A stretch of DNA of 64,000 nt from assembly GCA_038501195.1 (NCBI GenBank), contig JBBPUQ010000001.1:6448001-6512000 (forward strand), written 5' to 3'. The position numbers and the translations under genes were made by a program. Source of the stretch: Nemania diffusa (taxonomy: Eukaryota > Ascomycota > Sordariomycetes > Xylariales > Xylariaceae). Within the stretch, counting starts at the first letter, position 1. The number at the start of each line of letters is the position of its first letter. Shown piece after piece: positions 1 to 14,339 of the stretch. Under the pieces are notes generated by a model. It was not told where the DNA came from, did no database searches, and worked only from the letters and a program-made list of their open reading frames with translations.

Positions 1-3000
1 AAAATTTAAAAATTTAATAAATATTATATTTTAAATTATATATTTATTATATAAATTAATTGAATTAAAATTATATTAATTAAAAATTTAATATAAATTT
101 TAATATTAAATATTAAATATTATAATATTTATAAATAATTTATATTTAATATATATTAATATAAAATTTAATAAATTTATAATTATAAAATTTTAAATAA
201 ATAATATTTTTAATATTATATTTAAAAAACTTTTATATAAAAAAAAACAAATTATTATTTTATAAAAATTAAATATAAATTTAATATTTAAATAAATAAA
301 ACTTTTTATTTATTTAATAAAAATAAAATAAATAATTATATATTATTATTTTTTATATAATAAATTATTTTTAAATATATTATATAATTTATTAATTATT
401 ATATAAATTTAAAACTTATTATAAAATAAAAATAAAATATTAAATATTTATAAATAATATAATATAATTAATAAATTTAATTATATTATTAAATTTAATA
501 TAAAGTATTAAAAAAATAATTATATAATAAAATTATTAAATATATTATAAATTATATTATTATTAAAATAAAAATTATAATATAAAAAAAAAAATTAATT
601 AAAATTTTAAATTATAAAATGTAGTTATAAATAAATTAAATAAATTTTAATAAAGTTTAAAAACTTTAAAAGTTTTAAAAATTTTATTTATATAATATTT
701 TATAATTTAATTTAATTTATAAAATATATTATATATAAAAAAAACTATTAATTTTAATAAAACTATTAAATTAAATAATATATTTTAATTATATATATTA
801 ATTTAATTTAATTTTTTTTTTTTTTTTTTTTAATTAAAAAACTTTTATTAATTTATAATTAAATGTATAAATAAATTTATAAATTAATTAAAAAATAAAT
901 AAATTAATAAATATATATTTTAAAAAAAAGATAATAATAAAAATAACTAAATAATATATAAATTAATTTATAAATTTTATTATAAAATATTAAAATAAAT
1001 AAAGTAAATAATAAATTTATTAATTAAATATTTATAAAATAAATTATATATATAAAAAATAATTTAAAAATAAATATATTTAAATAGTAAATATTATATA
1101 TTATATAATAATAATAGATTTAATTTTATATAATTAAATAATTAAATATATAATATAAAATAATATAAAAAAACTATTATAATAAATAAAAATTTAAAAA
1201 ATATTATAAAATATAATTATTAAAAATATAATAAAAATTAAATAAATAAATTATAATAATAAAAAAATAAATTAAATATTATATAAATATAATTATTAAA
1301 TAATTAATTAAATTTAATTATTATATTTAATTAATATAAAATAAAAATAAAAAAAAAACGTTTTTAATTTTATTAATTAAAAAATTATAATTTAATTAAT
1401 TATTTATTATAAATTATTATAAAAATTATTATATAATATAATTTATAATTATAAAATTTATAATATAAAAAAAATAATAAATTTTAATAAATATTAAAGT
1501 TTTTAAAAATTTAAAATTTTTTTTTATATAATATTATAAATTTTATAAATTTATAATATATATATATAGTTTTAAATTTTTATATAAATATTATTATAAT
1601 TATAAAAAATATAAAGATTAATTAAATAAATTAATTAATTAAAATCTTTTTTTGAAAAAATTAAATTATATATATATATTATATAAAATATAATAATATA
1701 TAAAATTATAAATAAAATTATAAATAAAAATATAAAGTTTAATTAAAACTTTTTTAAATAAATTTTATAAAATTAAATTTTTAAAATAAATTATTATAAA
1801 ATTTATAATTTTTAATTAAATTATAAAAATAACATTTTATTTAAATAAATTTAAAAAAAAAGTTTTAAATAAATTAATTATTTAAATATTAATTATGTAA
1901 TTAATTTAATATATTTTAATTTTTATTAATTAAAAATAATATTAATTTAATATTAAAACTTTTTTATTAATTTTTATATATAATATTAAGATTAATTATT
2001 TAATTAATATTAAAAACTTTAATATTATATTATATTAAAATTAATTTTTTAAATATTTTAAGTTTTTTTTAATAAATTTAATATAAAATATTTATATAAT
2101 ATTTTTTATAATATTTTTTAATAATATTTAAATTTATTTTATTTAATTTAAATTTTATGTTTAAATTTATTTTATTTTATTAAAAAAATATAATTTTAAT
2201 TTTTAATTATTTTGTTATTTTAATTTAAATTTTATTAAATTTTTAAATTTATAATGTTTTTAATTTTAACTTTTAATAAAATAATAATTTTAAAAAAATA
2301 ATTTATATAAAAATAAATATATTATTTAAATAAATAAAATATTTATATTAATAATATATTAAAATATTTTATATTAATAATTAATATAAATTAATTTTTA
2401 TATTATAATTAATATTAATAACTTTTAATATTTAATTAAAAAAATAATATTTATTTATTTTTATTAATTATTTTATTATATTAATTAATTAATAATATTA
2501 ATTTATATAATTTAATTTTTTTTATTTTAAATTAAAATTTAATTTTTTAATTTAATTATTAATTTATATTTTAATATTATATAAAATAATAATTATAATA
2601 TTATTTTTATTAATTTATATATATATAATTTAATAAAAATATAATAAATTTTTTTTAAATTATTTAAATTAATATAAAAGTTTTTATTAATTTTATTTAT
2701 TTTTGAAATTTTTAAAATTATAAAATTTATATAGTTTTAATTTATTATAATTTTTTATTTATTAAAATATTATTTAATTATATTTAATAGTTTTTTATAA
2801 TTAAAATAAATATTATTATTTTAATATATTTTATTTTAATTATTTATTAATATTTTATATTTTTAATATTAAAAAAATTTAATATTTATTTTATTTTATT
2901 AAATTTATTAAAAAAATAAAAACTTTTTTTTAAATTAATTATATTTTAAATTTAATTTTTTAAACTTTAATTAAATAATTATTAATAATTTTATTATAAA

Positions 3001-3069
3001 AGTTTTATTTTTAAAATTAATATTTAAATATTTATATTTTATATATTAAATTATTAATTTATAAAATAT
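1..3069. other. AT-rich DNA left of the first Gypsy element, no gene
   Basis: I see no gene, RNA or boundable element here. It has a 20-base T run at 812-831. A stretch at about 1,650-1,700 resembles 23,000-23,060, so part of it is probably older dispersed repeat. G and C are rarer here than inside the adjacent Gypsy element. Confidence 0.6.
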
Positions 3070-3074
3070 ATTAA
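3070..3074. repeat. Target-site duplication ATTAA, left copy
   Basis: ATTAA lies directly before the left LTR of the first Gypsy element. The same five bases follow its right LTR at 10,226-10,230. Five-base duplications are usual for Ty3/Gypsy integration. In such AT-rich DNA a chance match is possible, but both element ends were set independently from LTR alignment. Confidence 0.75.
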
Positions 3075-3384
3075 TATAATAAGTGCAATATTAGCAATAA
3101 ATTCAAAAATTAAATAATACTATATATTTTAAAAAAAAAACTAAAGTTAAAAAAACTAAAAAATAAATTTAACTTTTTTAATTAAATTAATATATTTATA
3201 TAAGTACTTTTTTATTTATTATTTTTACTTTTTTATATTTATTATTTTATTTAATTTTTAATAACTTTATTGTTTTAAATAAACAATAAAATCTATTTAG
3301 CTATTTTAATTATTTATTAGCTATATTATATATATTAATTATTTTTAAAATTTATTTGTTTAAATATAAATATAGTTTATAATA
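3075..3384 (-). repeat. LTR of Gypsy copy 1 (3' LTR)
   Basis: A 310-bp direct repeat of 9,916-10,225. It is the more heavily mutated of this element's two LTRs: many positions that are C or G in the partner are T or A here. The interior next to it (3,385 onward) matches the interior next to the 17,510 LTR of copy 2 when inverted. Confidence 0.88.
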
Positions 3385-6034
3385 ACTTTTTTTATATAAA
3401 AAAAAGTTCAATTTAAGTTTTTGCTACAATAAATATTTAAATTGCAAATTTTTTATAAATTAACATTTTTAAACAATAAAAAAATACTTTTAATATATAT
3501 AATTAGTTTATATATAAAAACTTTTAATTTTTATTATTTTTTTATTATATTAATAGTTAATTTAATAAAATTATTATTTTTTATATAATATTATATATAT
3601 ATTTATAAACTTTTTTATTTTTTATATATATAATATTTTTTTTTTATATTAATTTTATTATTATTAAAATATTTTTTTATAAATGTTTTTTTTTATCTTA
3701 CTTTTTTTTATTTTAATAACTTTATTAAAAAACTTTTTATATTAAAATTTTAATTATAAAATTTTTATATATATATTAAAAAGTTTTTTAAAATATTTAC
3801 TAAATATTACTAATTATTATAATTTTATTTTTTTTAAACTATTTTATAATAAAACTTATTTGATTTAATATATAACAATAAAACTTTTTTAACTTTTTAT
3901 TTCTTTTTATTATATTTAAAATTTACAACTTTTTTTTTTAAATATTTGAAATTTTGTTTTAGAAATAAATTCTTTAAATATTTATATAATTGATTTATAT
4001 AAAACTATTAAAATTTTTTTTAAAAATCTAATAAATAAAGTTTAAAAATATTTTTATTATTGTTGTTAATAATTTTATAATATATTTTTGTTATTAAATA
4101 GTTTAATTTATTATTAAATTAGTTAGTTTGTTTTTTTTTTTTTTATAAAATATATATTTAACTTTTTATTAAAAAGTTTAAGTTTTATTAATATTTGTTA
4201 ACTTAATTAATTATTTTTTATTAAATTTAAAATATTTGTTGTTTTATTATTATTATATATTTATATATTTTAATTATAAAGTTTTATGCTTTTTTATAAT
4301 TTAGCTTTTTTTTTATTAGTTTAAATATTAATTTTTTTATTTTAACTTTTTAATTAAATGTTATTTTTATAGTTTAACTAGCTAATATTTTATATAAAAA
4401 CAAGTTTTTTAATAATTTATATAGCAAAAACATTTATATTATATTTAATATTAATAATATTTTAAATTAATTCTTTTAAAAATAGTTAATAAAAAGCTAT
4501 AACTTTTAGTTTATTTATTAATATATAATTTTTATTTATTTAACAGTTTATTTATAATTAACAAAAAAAAAATTCAGTTTTATTTTATAAATTCAAAATA
4601 ACTTATTTATAAATTTAGTTATAAACTAAAAACTACAGTTGCTAATAAAGCTTTTTAACTAGCTATATATTTTATATAATTTATTATAATATATTTTTAT
4701 AGCTTATTTTATAATTATTATATTTTTATAAATTATAGTTTATATAAGTTTAAATAGTTTATTAATTATATAAAAAATTATATTATTTTTATTATTATTA
4801 AAAAAAAAGTATTTAAAATTTATTACTATATATTGCTATATATAGTTTAATATATTTAAAAGTTTTAATTTTTTTAAAATTTTATTTTTTAAAACTTTAG
4901 CTACTTTATATAAATAATTTGTTATATATTAATTTATTTTTTTATAAACTTTAAACTATTAATATTTTTAAATTATTAAAACTTTCGTTTTATTTTTTTT
5001 TAAATATATTATAACTAATTAAATATATGCTTTTTTAATTAATTTAATATATAAATAGTTAATATTTAATATTACTAAATACTTTTTATATAATATTAAA
5101 TTATTTAGTATTATTTAGTTTAAATTTTAATTAATATAAGCTTTTTTTTTATATTTAATTAAGCTTTTATTAATTTTATTAACTTTTAAAACTAAATTAA
5201 TTAATAATATTTTAAAAATTAATAAAAATATAATATTATTTTTTAATATATATATTATTATAAATTTTTGTAAAATTTTATTAAATAAAATTATTAATTT
5301 AAATAAAGCTATTGTTTTTTATTTATTTTTTTTTTTTTTTTATATTTTTATATTTTTTAAAAGTTTTAAAAAAATATTAGCAATAGTATTTTTCAAACTT
5401 AAACAATATATAATTACAAAATAATAATAATTTATAAATTTTGTTTATTTTGTTTATTAAAAATTTAGTATTTTTTTTACGCTAAAATATTTTAAAACTA
5501 TATAGTTTATTAAAATTATAAAAAAATGTTATATATTTATAAGTTTTGTTTTTTAATATAAAAGCTTTTTTATAACTGCTAGTATTTTTTTATTATATAT
5601 TTTATAGTTAAGTTTTATACTATAAAATATTTTTAAAAAAAAAACTACTAGTTTTTATAAATTTTTTAAACTATTTTTTTAAAATAGTACATTTAATATT
5701 ATATTGTTAAAAAAGTTAGTTTTTATTATAGTTTTAACGTTATAAAAAAAGTAATATAAAATAAGTATATTTGTTAAAATTATTTATAAAGCTTTAAATA
5801 CTTTTTAATATTTTAAAGTTTATTAAAATATTATATTAATATATATAAAATTAATAAATAGTTTTATAATTTATTTATATTTTTTTATAAATTTTTTATA
5901 AAAGTTATAAAAGTTTAAAAATAATTATATTTTTTTAAAATGTATCTTTTTTTTTTTGTTATAAAATAGATTTTAATAATATATAATTTTTATTTTATTA
6001 AAGTTAATTTTTACTTTATATATTTTTATAATAA

Positions 6035-6570
6035 ACTTTAAAAACTTAGTTTTTATTATATAAAATTTATATTTTTTAAAATTAGTTTATAATTTAGTTT
6101 TTTTTAAACAAGCTAATATTTTATTAATATAATATTTATATTTTAATTTATTATTAAAATAAATTAATATATTGTTAATATATACTATATAAAAAATATT
6201 TAAATAATTTTTTAATATATTATTTATATAATATTAAAACATTATAAGTTTATTTATTAATTTAAACAAAAGTACTTTAAATTAATAAACTTTATATTTT
6301 ATTTAAAAAGCTATTAATAATTTATTTTTTTTAAATATTTAAATATAATAAAAAACTTACTAAATATTTATTTTTATATAAACTTTAATTTAAAATATTT
6401 TAATTAAAGTTTTATTAATTAAAAATAGAAAATATTTATTTTTTTAAATAATTAAATTTAGTTTTTTATAATTTATATATAGTTGTAAAAAACTGTTTTT
6501 TTTTTTTACAAATAAAACTAATACTGTTTATAATACTATTATTAGTTTAATAAAATTTTTTGCTAAATTA
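6035..6570 (-). pseudogene. Reverse transcriptase core, RIP-degraded (Gypsy copy 1)
   Basis: Read on the minus strand, this stretch keeps the skeleton of a Ty3/Gypsy reverse transcriptase. A LFVKKKNS...LYINYKKLN segment occurs near 6,420-6,550, as in the family's VKKKDGSxRxCxDYRxLN block. The catalytic YIDD box lies at 6,171-6,182 and now reads Y-I-N-N, as expected if both Asp codons (GAT/GAC) suffered G-to-A change. Interspersed stop codons show it is dead. Position and order match copy 2 exactly. The assignment rests on motif order, not on a database search. Confidence 0.8.
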
Positions 6571-8218
6571 TTACTAATATATTTTCGATATATTTTTATT
6601 TTTTTTAATAACATTTTATATAACATGCTATATTTTAAAAAAGTTTTAAAAAGTTTATTAACAATAATTTAATAGTTAATATTTAAACAATATAAAAAAA
6701 AGTTATTTAAAGCTGCTTTATTAAATATGTTGAAATATTTATAGTGCTTTTTTAATACTAAATATAATATTGCTTTTATTAATTCTTTTTTGTTTTTTAT
6801 TAATTTTTTATATTTTTTTTAAAAAATTATTTAATTTAACTTATATAATAAAATTATATTATATAAAACAGTATTTTTTTGTTTTATTGTTATATTAAAT
6901 CTAGTTATATTAATAGTATTAATTTAAATTAACTAGTGTTTATATTATTTAATTGTGTTTTTTTGTAATTAATATAAGCTATATTAGTTATATTTTATTT
7001 TTAGCTTATAATTTTTATATTTTTTTTTTATAAAAATATATAAGTTTAAGTTGTTTTTGTAAGCTTTTTTTTATAATATATACTTTATATATTATATTTT
7101 TTGTTATAAATAGTTTTTGCTTATATTAAAACTAGCTTATAAAAAATATAAAATTGAAATAAATAGTTAAAAAATAGCTAAAAACTTTTTTTTTTATATA
7201 ATTTTTATTTGTTTTTTTTAACGTTTAAATTTATTGATATAAAAGTAAACTTTTTTAAATTTAATTTTTATATTTTTTTTATTTTGTTTTTTTTTTTAAT
7301 ATATTTAGTTTATTTGTTTATTTTTTTTTTTTTTATTTTTTATATTTATTAATTTCTGTTAATAATTTATATTTTGCTAATAGTTAAAGTTAACAATTAA
7401 ATTTTTTATATTATTTATTAAAATTTTAAAAGTTCGATATTTTAATTTTTAATTATTAAAAAATAATAGTTTTTTTTTTTTATTATTTATTAAAATATTA
7501 TAATAATTTAAATACTTTTTTTTTATAATAATATTATACTTTATATTTATTATTAATAAAAGTATATTTAAAATTGTTTTGTTTTATATATAAAAATATA
7601 TTTTTAAAACAATATTAATAGTTTATATAGCTTTTTTATTATAACTTGCTATTTAAAATAATATAAATTTTATAATTATTTTAAATTTTAAATATTTTAA
7701 AATTTTTATAGCAAAATTTAATTTAATTAATAAATATATATTTGTTTTTATATTAGCTAATATTTTTGTTAATAAAATAAGTTTATTATTTATTATTATA
7801 TAGTTTATAAAAAAAAAGTTTTTTTTTAATAGCTTTTATAAAAAATTAAATAGTATTTTTTTATATTTATTTATATTTAACGCTAATATATAAATTTATT
7901 TAAAATAAAAATTTAATTATTTTAAACAATATTTTTTAGTTTTTTTTTTAATATAGTTTATATTTATTTAAACTTTATAATTTAAACAAAAATAATATTA
8001 ATATAAATTATATTAAATTATTTAAAGTTAAATTTATAAAAGTATTTGTTATTTTTATATTTTTAATTATAATATATAAAATATTGTTTTTATAAAATTA
8101 AAACTTTTGTTTAATTAAATAAAGCTTTAATATAAATGTAGTAATTATTTAAAACTATATTTAAAATTAAAATATTTAAATATTTTGTATTACTACTTTA
8201 ATATAAATTTAAATTTGT

Positions 8219-8258
<40 letters not shown>

Positions 8259-9915
8259 GGTTTTTTTTTTGCTTAATTGTTTTTAAAAAGTCTTTTTTTT
8301 GTTATATTTTTTAAACAATAAAGTTTTTATATTATTAATAATTATATATTTAAACATAATTATAAAAGTTAACAAATATTATTTGTTTATTATATAGCTT
8401 TTTAATATATAGTTTATTGATTTGTTTTAATAACTTATTATATAAATTTTTTTTAAAATTTATAAAATTAATTTAAATTGCTTTAATTTATTTAGTAAAT
8501 TTTATATTAAATTATATAAATTTATTAAAGTTTTATATTTTAAAGTTTTAATATTTGATTTATACTTTTTTATATTTATTAAAGTTATAATAATAAATAA
8601 ATAAATAGTTTAAAACTTTAATGTTAGTTTTTAAAATAGATTTTTTTTTATAATTGTTTATAATAAATGTTATAATATTTTTAAAAAGAAAATTTTTTAT
8701 TTAACTAGTAATATAGTCGATTTTTTTTAAGTTTTAATTATAATAGTTAATATTTTTAATTAGCTTGCTTTTTAATAATATAAATTAATATTTAAATTAA
8801 ACTTTAGTTTTGTTTTTTATTAGTTTATTATTAATAAATATAAATAAATTAGCTATTTTTGCTAAAAATTTAATTTTTTTTTTTATAATTATAAAAACTT
8901 TATTAATAGTTTTAGAACTAAAAGTATTTTTATATTTTTATTTTTGTTACTAAGTTATATTAATAAAAACTAAATTAATAATAAAAATAACTAATATAAG
9001 CTTTAAAGCTATAGCTGCTATAGCTATAATTTAGTTTTAAAAAACTTTGATTTAACTTTTTAAATTTATAATTTTTTTTTTATAAATATTTATAGCTTTA
9101 TAAAATATAACATTTTTAAAGTTAACTTTTTAATAAATTATATTTACTTTTTGTTATTTAGTTTTTTTTTTTAGTTTAACTATTTAAATATATAAAAAAT
9201 AAATGTTTTATTTAAAAAAATTTGTTATATTTTTAAACTTTTTTACAATTTTTTAAATAATATTTAATTATAAAATATAATATTTGAATTTTTAATATAT
9301 TGTTTTTTTATAAATATTTATTATTGTTTAAAATTATTTAAAAGTTATTAGTTTATTATATTTAAGCTATATTTTTTTTTTATTTTTAATAAAAAAAACA
9401 AAAACTATTTAAAAAGTTTTATTTTAAGTAATAAAATATTTAATATTAATTATTATTTTTTTAACTATATTATTATATATAGTTTTATTAATAACTATAT
9501 ATTGCTATTGCTTATTATATTTTTTAGAATTTTTATAAATAAACTTGAATTTTTTGTAAATATTAAAAAAAAAAAATCTTTTGTTATTAAAAATGTTGTA
9601 ATAAAACTTATTGTTATTATTTATAATATATTTTATAATATAAATATATTTTATATAATTTTTAAACAAACTTTAGAAATTTTAAAATTATTAATATAAT
9701 TTATTTTGTTTATAGTTTATTTATATTTATAAAGCAAACTTTATTAGTTTATTTTTAATAAATTATATTTATTATTTAGTTTTTTTATAGTTAGCAATAA
9801 ATATATTATTACTAAAAATTAGTTGTATTATTTTAATATATTAAAATTAATTAATTTGTTCAAAAGTTTTTAAAAATTTATTATTTTTTTAAACAATTAA
9901 AATAAACTTTAATTT

Positions 9916-10225
9916 TATAATAAATATAATACTAGCAATAAGTTTAAAAATCAAATAATATTATATATTTTAAAAAAAAAACTAAAGTTAAAAAAACTAA
10001 AAAATAAACTTAACTTTTTTAATTAAGTCAACATATTTATATAAATGCTTTTTTATTTACTACTTTTACTTTTTTGTATTTATTACTTTATTTAACTTTT
10101 AATAGGTCTATTGTTTCAAATAAACAATAAAATCTACTTAGCTATTTTAGCTACTTATTAGCTATACTATGTGTATTAACTACTTTTAAGATTTATTTGT
10201 TCAAATATAAGTGTGGTTTATAATA
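9916..10225 (-). repeat. LTR of Gypsy copy 1 (5' LTR), least mutated LTR copy
   Basis: A 310-bp direct repeat of 3,075-3,384, ending at the right target duplication. It retains clearly more G and C than the other three LTRs (for example GTGTGG near 10,211 and GGTCTATTG near 10,106). It is therefore the best guide to the family's original LTR. The promoter of the element would lie here, reading leftward. Confidence 0.88.
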
Positions 10226-10230
10226 ATTAA
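10226..10230. repeat. Target-site duplication ATTAA, right copy
   Basis: This is the right copy of the duplication flanking Gypsy copy 1; it matches 3,070-3,074. Confidence 0.75.
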
Positions 10231-10574
10231 TAATTATTTATTTATATAAAAAGTTTATAATAATATTTAATAAAAATTATTAAATTATTTTAGTTATATT
10301 ATTAAATAATTAAATAAAAAATTAATAATAAATTTTTATTAATTATAATATAAGTTTTTTAAATTAAAAAAATAAATAATATATTTATTTTTTTTTATTA
10401 TAAAAAATAATTTTTTGTTTAAATTTATTAATAAATTTATTAATTTAAATATTAATTTTTTTTTATTATTAATAAATTTTTTAAAATATTTTATTTATAA
10501 TTTAATTTTATTTTAATAAATTATATATTAATTATTAAATTTAATTATAAAATTTTTAAATATAAATTATATAT
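10231..10574. other. AT-rich spacer between the two divergent Gypsy elements
   Basis: No gene or motif is recognised. The stretch lies left of the family B LTR in which Gypsy copy 2 is inserted, so it is flanking DNA of the older element. Confidence 0.5.
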
Positions 10575-10682
10575 TAATAAAATTTTATATATATATATAT
10601 ATAAAAAAGTTTAAAATAATTTATAAAATTTAAAGTTTATATTTAAATTGTAAAGTTTTATATTAATTTATATATTTATTAT

Positions 10683-10687
10683 ATAAA
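10683..10687. repeat. Target-site duplication ATAAA, left copy
   Basis: ATAAA directly precedes the TGTCAC start of Gypsy copy 2 and is repeated at 17,820-17,824 after its end. The family B LTR sequence continues smoothly across these two copies, which supports a true insertion. Confidence 0.8.
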
Positions 10688-10997
10688 TGTCACAAACTAT
10701 ATTTATATTTAAATAAATGAATTTTAGAAATAGTGAGTACATATAATATAGCTAATAAATAACTAAAATAGCTAAATAAATCTTATTGTTTATTTAAAAC
10801 AATAGATTTACTAAAAGTTAAATAAAATAATAAATATAAAAAAAAAAAAATAATAAATAAAAAAATATTTATATAAATATATTAACTTAACTTAAAAAGT
10901 TAAATTTGTTTTTTAGTTTTTTTAACTTTAGTTTTTTTTTTAAAATATATAGTATTATTTAATTTTTGAACTTATTGCTAATATTGCATTTATTATA
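10688..10997 (+). repeat. LTR of Gypsy copy 2 (5' LTR)
   Basis: A 310-bp direct repeat of 17,510-17,819 and inverted repeat of the copy 1 LTRs. It begins TGTCACAAAC, showing the intact terminal TG. It retains somewhat more G/C than the 3' LTR. A TATATAA-type box occurs in its right half. Confidence 0.9.
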
Positions 10998-13900
10998 AAA
11001 CTAAAGTTTATTTTAACTATTTAAAAAAATAATAAATTTTTAAAAACTTTTAAATAAATTGATTAATTTTAATATATTAAAATAGTATAACTAACTTTTA
11101 GTAATAATATATTTATTACTAACTATAAAAAAACTAAATAATAAATATAGTTTATTAAAAATAAATTAATAAAACTTGTTTTATAAATATAAATAAACTA
11201 TAAATAAAATAAGTTATATTAACAATTTTAAAACTTTTAAAATTTATTTAAAAATTATATAAAATATATTTATATAGCAAAATATATTATAAATAATAAT
11301 AATAAGTTTTATTATAACATTTTTAATAATAGGAAATTTTTTACTTTTAATATTTATAAAAAGTTTAAATTTATTTGTAAAAATTTTAAAAAATATAATA
11401 AACAATAGTAATATATAGTTATTAATAAAACTATATATAATAGTACAGTTAAAAAAATAATAATTAATATTAAATATTTTATTGTTTATAATAAAATTTT
11501 TTAAATAACTTTTGTTTTTTTTACTAAAAATAAAAAAAAAATATAGTTTAAATATAATAAATTAATAATTTTTAAACAATTTTAAACAATAATAAATATT
11601 TATAAAAAAGCTATATATTAAAAGTTTAAATATTATATTTTATAATTAAATATTATTTAAAAAACTATAAAAAAGTTTAAAAATATAACGAACTTTTTTA
11701 AATAATATATTTACTTTTTATATATTTAAATAATTAAGCTAAAAAAAAAAATTAAATAATAAAAAGTAAATATAATTTGTTAAAAAATTAACTTTTAAAA
11801 TATTATATTTTATAAAGCTATAAATATTTATAAAAAAAAAATTATAAATTTAAAAAATTAAATCGAAATTTTTTAAAATTAAATTATAGCTATAGCAGTT
11901 ATAATACTAAAGTTTATATTAGCAGTTTTTGTTAATAATTTAATTTTTATTAAAATAATTTAGTAGTAAAAACAAGAACAAAAAAACATTTTAAGTTTTA
12001 AAACTAATAATAAAATTTTTATAATTATTAAAAAAAAAACTAAATTATTAGTTAAAATAGTTAATTTATTAATATTTACTAATAATAAACTAATAAAAAA
12101 TAAAACTAAAATTTGATTTAAATATTAATTTATACTGTTAAAAAAAAAGTTAATTAAAAATATTAATTATTATAATTAAAATTTAAAAAAAATCGATTAT
12201 ATTACTAATTAAATAAAAAGTTTTATTTTTAAAAATATTATAACATTTATTATAAATAACTATAAAAAAAAGTTTATTTTAAAAACAAGTGCTAAAATTT
12301 TAAATTATTTGTTTATTTATTATTATAACTTTAATAAATATAAAAAAGTATAAATTAAATATTAAAATTTTAAAATATAAAACTTTAATAAATTTATATA
12401 ATTTAATATAAAATTTATTAAATAAATTAAAACTATTTAAATTAATTTAATAAATTTTAAAAAAAATTTATATAATAAGTTATTAAAGCAAATCAATAAA
12501 TTATATATTAAAAAGCTATATAATAATTAAATAATATTTATTAATTTTTATAATTATATTTAAATATATAATTATTAATAGTATAAAAACTTTATTGTTT
12601 AAAAAATATAACAAAAAAAGAACTTTTTAAAAATAACTAAATAAAAAAAAAACTTAAAGTTTAAAAAAAAAAAAAAACTTATAAAATTAAATCTATATTA
12701 AAAAAGTAGTTTTAAATATTTAAATATTTTAATTTTAAATATAGTTTTAAATAGTTATTATATTTATATTAAAGCTTTATTTAATTAAACAAAAGTTTTA
12801 ATTTTATAAAAATAATATTTTATATGCTATAATTAAAAATATAAAAATAGCAATTGTTTTTATAAATTTAACTTTAAATAATTTAATACAATTTATATTA
12901 ATATTATTTTTATTTAAAATATAAAATCTAAATAAATAAAAGCTATATTAAAAAAAAAACTAAAAAATATTGCTTAAAATAATTAAACTTTTATTTTAAA
13001 TAAATTTATATATTAATATTAAATATAAATAAATATAAAAAAATATTATTTGATTTTTTATAAAAACTATTAAAAAAAAACCTTTTTTTTATAAATTATA
13101 TAATAGTAAATAATAGATTTATTTTGTTAACAAAAGTATTAGCTAATATAAAAACAAATATATATTTATTAATTAAATTAAACTTTATTGTAAAAATTTT
13201 AAAATATTTAAAACTAAAAACAATTATTAAATTTGTATTATTTTAAATAATAAATTATAATAAAAAAGTTATATAAACTATTAATATTGTTTTAAAAATA
13301 TATTTTTATATATAAAATAAAACAATTTCAAATATATTTTTATTAATAATAAATATAAAATATAATATTATTATAAAAAAGAAATATTTAAATTATTATA
13401 ATATATTAATAAATAATAAAAAAAAAAAATTATTGTTTTTTAATAATTAAAAACTAAAATATTAAATTTTTGAAATTTCAATAAATAATATAGAAGATTT
13501 AATTATTAATTTCGATTATTAATAAAATATAAATTATTAAGAAAAATTAATAAATATAAAAAAAAAAAAAAAAAAAAAATAAACAAATAAACTAAACATA
13601 TTAAAAAAAAAAATAAAACAAAAAAAAAATAAAAACTAAGCTTAAAAAAGTTTACTTTTATATTAATAAGTTTAAATATTAAAAAAAATAAATAAAAATT
13701 ATATAAAAAGAACTTTTAGTTATTTTTTAATTGTTTATTTTAATTTTGTATTTTTTTTAAATTAGCTTTAATATAAATAAAAACTGTTTATAACAAAAAG
13801 TACAACATATAAAGTATATATTATAAATTAAAGTTTATAAAAACGACTTAGATTTATATATTTTTTTTGCAAAAAAAAAATATAAAAACTATAAACTAAA

Positions 13901-14339
13901 AATAAAACATAACTAATATAGTTTATATTAGTTACAAAAAAATATAATTAAATAGTATAAATATTAGTTAATTTAAATCAATATTATTAATATAATAAAA
14001 TTTAATATAATAATAAAACAAAAAAATATTGTTTTATATAGTATAATTTTATTATATAAATTAAACTAAGTAATTTTTTAAAAAAAGTATAAAAAGTTAA
14101 TAAAAAATAAAAAAAAGTTAATAAAAATAATATTATATATAATTTTTAAAAAATATTATAAATATTTCGATATATTTAATAAAGCAGTTTTAAATAACTT
14201 TTTATTATATTATTTAAGTATTAATTACTATATTATTATTAATAGATTTTTTAATACTTTTTTAAAATATAGCATATTATATAAAATATTATTAAAAAAA
14301 GCAAAAATATATCGAAAATATATTAGCAATAATTTAATA

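Larger units (their letters stand above)
3075..10225 (-). mobile_element. RIP-inactivated Ty3/Gypsy LTR retrotransposon, copy 1
   Basis: A 7,151-bp element bounded by two 310-bp direct repeats (3,075-3,384 and 9,916-10,225) and flanked by ATTAA on both sides. It is the reverse-oriented partner of the element at 10,688-17,819: inverting it gives colinear similarity over LTRs and interior. The coding strand is minus, because reverse transcriptase motifs read on that strand (about 6,035-6,570) and the related LTR begins TGTCAC on the coding strand of copy 2. All frames are broken by stops typical of C-to-T change (Gln and Trp codons turned to stops). It retains more G/C than flanking repeats, so it probably arrived later or was less mutated. 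A 29-base T run lies at 8,222-8,250. It cannot encode a working product. Confidence 0.88.

Noticed and set aside
9502..9699. 65-codon open frame in the AT block
   Set aside because: It lies antisense to the 5' region of Gypsy copy 1 and is pure Ile/Phe/Lys/Asn composition; an AT-rich chance frame.
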